Below, in pieces: positions 61,160 to 64,000 of a DNA stretch of 64,000 nucleotides. Position 1 is the first letter of the stretch, and every line of letters starts with the position of its first letter. Location of the stretch: NCBI RefSeq assembly GCF_009906955.1, contig NZ_CP047656.1:4463001-4527000 (forward strand). The letters are read 5' to 3'. Source of the DNA: Paraglaciecola mesophila. GTDB lineage: Bacteria; Pseudomonadota; Gammaproteobacteria; Enterobacterales; Alteromonadaceae. The position numbers and the translations under genes are program-made. The notes under the pieces were generated by a model. The model made no database searches and had not been told where the DNA came from. It was given only the letters and a program-made list of their open reading frames with translations.

Positions 61160-61423
61160 ATGCAACCTGATGTGATGTCGTTATTACTTGAAGCTGGCAT
61201 GCTCCTTTTAGTGGGTATGTCTGTGGTTTTTCTGTTTCTGACTTTGTTAATTGGTGCGGTCAATTTTATTGCGTGGGTTTGCGCTAAATTCCCTGAAACG
61301 GAAATCACGCCTGCGGCTCAACCTAGTCGCCGCCCTCCCTCTGCCGCGAATCAGTCAGGTATATCAGCGCCAGTGGTTGCTGCCATTACAGCGGCTGTCG
61401 ACCAATACCGTCGCCAACATTAA
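61160..61423 (+). CDS. oadG: oxaloacetate decarboxylase gamma subunit OadG
   Basis: An 87-residue small membrane subunit: LLLEAGMLLLVGMSVVFLFLTLLIGAVNFIAWVCAKF is the membrane helix with the family motif, followed by a Pro-rich linker and C-terminal TAAVDQYRRQH. It assembles the sodium-pumping complex. The frame opens at 61094, but the ATG at 61160 (GGAG upstream) gives the standard N-terminus. Confidence 0.92.
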   Translation: MQPDVMSLLLEAGMLLLVGMSVVFLFLTLLIGAVNFIAWVCAKFPETEITPAAQPSRRPPSAANQSGISAPVVAAITAAVDQYRRQH

Positions 61424-61454
61424 AATTTTTACTTTTGATAAATAGGAAGCCAAG

Positions 61455-63245
61455 ATGTCAAAACCATTAGCCATCACGGACGTGGTGCTGCGTGACGCAC
61501 ACCAATCATTACTTGCAACACGTATGCGCATTGAAGATATGCTGCCTATTGCAGCCAAGCTTGATCAGGTCGGGTACTGGTCACTGGAAACTTGGGGCGG
61601 GGCGACCTTTGACTCCTGTATACGTTATTTAGGTGAAGATCCATGGGAGCGTATTCGTTTACTCAAGCAAGCTATGCCTAATACTAAGCAGCAAATGCTA
61701 TTGCGCGGGCAAAACTTACTAGGTTACCGTCACTATGCTGACGACGTAGTTGAAAAATTTGTGGAGCGCGCGCACGTAAGCGGTGTTGACGTATTTCGCA
61801 TCTTTGATGCGATGAATGACATACGTAACTTAAAAACAGCTGTTGGAGCCGCGATTAAAGTAGGCGCACATGCCCAAGGTACGATTTCATACACAGTTAG
61901 CCCAGTTCACTCTTTGCCTTTGTGGCTAGATATGGCAAAGCAGTTAGAAGATTTAGGTGTACACTCTATTTGCATTAAAGATATGGCTGGTTTACTTAAG
62001 CCATATGTATGTGAAGAGTTGATAACACGCCTCAAAGAGACCGTGAGCGTGCCAATTGCTATGCAGTGTCATGCTACTACCGGTCTAAGCACTGCAACCT
62101 ATCAGAAAGCGATTGACGCAGGAATTGATATTCTTGATACGTCTATTTCATCCATGAGCATGACCTACGGTCACAGTGCCACTGAAACCATGGTGGCAAT
62201 TGTTGAAGATACCCCTAGAGACACTGGACTGGATTTGCCTTTACTGGCTGAAATTGCTGCGTACTTTAGAGACATACGTAAAAAATATGCGAAATTTGAA
62301 GGCAGCCTAAAAGGCGTTGATGCGCGTATTCTACTGGCGCAAGTGCCAGGCGGTATGTTGACCAACATGGAATCTCAGCTGGTAGAGCAAGGTGCTCAAG
62401 ATAAGTTAGATGAAGTACTAAAAGAAATCCCTAGAGTGCGAGAAGATCTTGGCTTTATTCCTCTTGTTACCCCCACATCACAAATTGTTGGCACCCAGTC
62501 AGTGCTTAATGTTTTAACTGGTGAGCGTTATAAAAGTATCACTAAAGAAACAGCAGGCGTGTTAAAAGGTGAGTACGGCGCCACCGCAGCACCAGTTAAC
62601 AGCGAGTTACAAGGGCGGGTACTGGATGGAAAAGAGGCTATTACGTGTCGCCCAGCCGATTTGTTAGACGATGAACTAGCCACCTTAGAAAACGATTTAT
62701 TAACTCAGGCTAAAGAGCAAGGTATTACATTGGCAGACAACGCAATTGATGATGTGCTGACCTATGCGTTGTTCCCGCAAATCGGTTTAAAGTTTCTTAA
62801 AAATCGCAATAATCCAGATGCATTTGAACCCGCTCCTACAGGTGAAGAAACGGTTAGCTTGCCTGCACAAAACACCGGTGTTACTAAAGCAACAGAGTCT
62901 TATTCTGTGCGTGTTGATGGCAAAGTATACGCAGTGGAGGTTGCACAAGGTGGCGCGCTAACTGACATACAAGTTGCGGATAGTAGTACAAGTGCACAAA
63001 CTGCAACTGCTACACCTGTTGCATCAGCTGGTAGTGAAGAGGTGGCAGCCCCACTTGCTGGGAATGTGTTTAAATTGCTTGTTCGCCCAGGTGATACGAT
63101 CAGCGAAGGTGACGTCATTGTCATTATGGAAGCCATGAAAATGGAGACAGAAATACGCTCAACAGCCAGCGGTACTATCCTTGATATTTTGGTCAAAGAA
63201 GGTGATGCAGTGCAGTCTGGGCAAACGATGTTGACATTGGGGTAA
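61455..63245 (+). CDS. oadA: oxaloacetate decarboxylase alpha subunit OadA
   Basis: A 596-residue carboxyltransferase with an N-terminal TIM barrel (ITDVVLRDAHQSLLATRMR, KDMAGLLKPY) that moves the carboxyl group from oxaloacetate to biotin, and a C-terminal biotin domain with the acceptor Lys562 in EAMKMET. The Ala/Thr/Ser-rich segment near 520 is the flexible linker. In the sodium-pumping decarboxylase it converts oxaloacetate to pyruvate. Confidence 0.95.
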   Translation: MSKPLAITDVVLRDAHQSLLATRMRIEDMLPIAAKLDQVGYWSLETWGGATFDSCIRYLGEDPWERIRLLKQAMPNTKQQMLLRGQNLLGYRHYADDVVEKFVERAHVSGVDVFRIFDAMNDIRNLKTAVGAAIKVGAHAQGTISYTVSPVHSLPLWLDMAKQLEDLGVHSICIKDMAGLLKPYVCEELITRLKETVSVPIAMQCHATTGLSTATYQKAIDAGIDILDTSISSMSMTYGHSATETMVAIVEDTPRDTGLDLPLLAEIAAYFRDIRKKYAKFEGSLKGVDARILLAQVPGGMLTNMESQLVEQGAQDKLDEVLKEIPRVREDLGFIPLVTPTSQIVGTQSVLNVLTGERYKSITKETAGVLKGEYGATAAPVNSELQGRVLDGKEAITCRPADLLDDELATLENDLLTQAKEQGITLADNAIDDVLTYALFPQIGLKFLKNRNNPDAFEPAPTGEETVSLPAQNTGVTKATESYSVRVDGKVYAVEVAQGGALTDIQVADSSTSAQTATATPVASAGSEEVAAPLAGNVFKLLVRPGDTISEGDVIVIMEAMKMETEIRSTASGTILDILVKEGDAVQSGQTMLTLG

Positions 63246-63255
63246 GGGAACGTTT

Positions 63256-64000
63256 ATGGATAAGCTCGCCTTACTTTGGCAAAGTACCTCGTTAGCTCAT
63301 TTTGAGATGGGCCAAATCGTAATGATGGCCGTGGGGTGTTTGTTATTATTTTTAGCAATCGTCAAGAAGTTTGAACCTTTACTGTTAGTGCCCATCGGCT
63401 TTGGTGCCATTTTGACCAATATTCCTTTAGCTGGGTTTAGTGAACCAGGCGGCCTGCTTTACTACATATACTATGTGGGTATTGAAACGGGCGTATTTCC
63501 GTTACTCATCTTTATGGGAGTAGGGGCAATGACCGATTTCAGTGCGTTGATCGCCAACCCTAGAATGTTATTTCTAGGAGCTGCTGCTCAGTTTGGTATT
63601 TTCGGGACCTTGTTCGGTGCAATCGCCTTAAATTTAGTGCCTGGCTTCGAATTCACCTTAAAAGATGCGTCAGCGATCGCTATTATTGGTGGAGCTGACG
63701 GGCCGACTGCAATATTTCTGGCTTCTAAACTAGCCCCTGAGTTGCTTGGAGCAATCGCAGTTGCAGCCTATTCCTATATGGCATTGGTGCCCATCATTCA
63801 GCCGCCAATCATGCGTTTGTTGACCAATGAAGATGAACGTAACATTAAAATGGCGCAACTTAGGGTGGTTTCAAAACGTGAAAAAATCATCTTCCCGTTA
63901 GCTGTATTATTAATGACGATTTTGTTTTTGCCTTCTGCTACACCACTAGTGGGTATGTTTTGTTTAGGCAACTTGATGAAGGAATCTGGCGTGGTTGATC
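63256..64000 (+). CDS. oadB: oxaloacetate decarboxylase beta subunit OadB (cut by window end)
   Basis: From ATG 63256 the frame stays open to the window end: 248 complete codons. Translation gives MDKLALLWQSTSLAHFEMGQ, several membrane helices and the family motif IIGGADGPTAIFLASKLAPELLGAIAVAAYSYMALVPIIQPP-like segments. OadB performs carboxyl-biotin decarboxylation and sodium export. The stop lies outside the window, so the C-terminus is missing. Confidence 0.93.
   Translation, partial: MDKLALLWQSTSLAHFEMGQIVMMAVGCLLLFLAIVKKFEPLLLVPIGFGAILTNIPLAGFSEPGGLLYYIYYVGIETGVFPLLIFMGVGAMTDFSALIANPRMLFLGAAAQFGIFGTLFGAIALNLVPGFEFTLKDASAIAIIGGADGPTAIFLASKLAPELLGAIAVAAYSYMALVPIIQPPIMRLLTNEDERNIKMAQLRVVSKREKIIFPLAVLLMTILFLPSATPLVGMFCLGNLMKESGVVD

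Noticed and set aside
1..64000. CRISPR array or insertion sequence
   Set aside because: No regularly spaced repeats, transposase-like frame or terminal inverted repeats were found by reading.

Overview
The window looks like chromosome of a marine gammaproteobacterium of the order Alteromonadales, probably Alteromonadaceae near Paraglaciecola/Glaciecola. I infer this from the polar-flagellum layout (flrABC, fliE-R, flhBAFG, fliA, cheYZAB, parC, parP, cheW), the neighbours recX-alaS-csrA-tRNA-oadGAB, and moderate-to-low GC. No taxonomic marker was searched.

Region 1 (1-17,294) is an AT-rich accessory island next to the flagellar genes. The plus strand carries methyltransferases, a GT2 glycosyltransferase, a WecE-like sugar aminotransferase, a Gfo/Idh/MocA oxidoreductase, a GT2-radical SAM-Rossmann fusion containing a 12-G homopolymer, and an ATP-grasp enzyme. 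The minus strand carries a very long Maf (flagellin glycosylation) protein, an asparagine-synthetase-like enzyme without its glutaminase cysteine, a Rossmann-methyltransferase fusion and a WecF-like (GT56) glycosyltransferase. Taken together this looks like an uncharacterised pathway that builds a decorated 4-amino-4,6-dideoxy sugar and puts it on the flagellin encoded immediately downstream. Its chemistry and its possible phase variation are the most interesting parts of the window.

Region 2 (17,295-49,608) is the flagellar and chemotaxis block. It holds one short, unusual flagellin, the sigma-54 cascade flrA-flrB-flrC, basal body and export genes fliEFGHIJ, fliK, fliLMNOPQR and flhB, then flhA-flhF-flhG-fliA, cheY-cheZ-cheA-cheB and the polar chemoreceptor-array genes parC-parP-cheW plus a DUF2802 protein. 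Sigma-54 (-24/-12) sites with exact GG-to-GC spacing precede flrB, fliE, fliK and flhA, with weaker ones before the flagellin and maf. Genes for the filament cap (fliD), its chaperone (fliS) and flaG are absent from their usual place between flagellin and flrA.

Region 3 (49,609-57,067) is a methionine block: MetJ boxes, metA, and a methionine synthase split into two genes at the natural domain boundary. It is followed by a DUF938 methyltransferase, a FemAB-like acyltransferase on the minus strand, and recX without an adjacent recA.

Region 4 (57,068-64,000) is housekeeping: alaS, csrA, tRNA-Ser(GCU), two identical tRNA-Arg(ACG) genes, and the sodium-pumping oxaloacetate decarboxylase genes oadG, oadA and oadB (oadB is cut by the window end).
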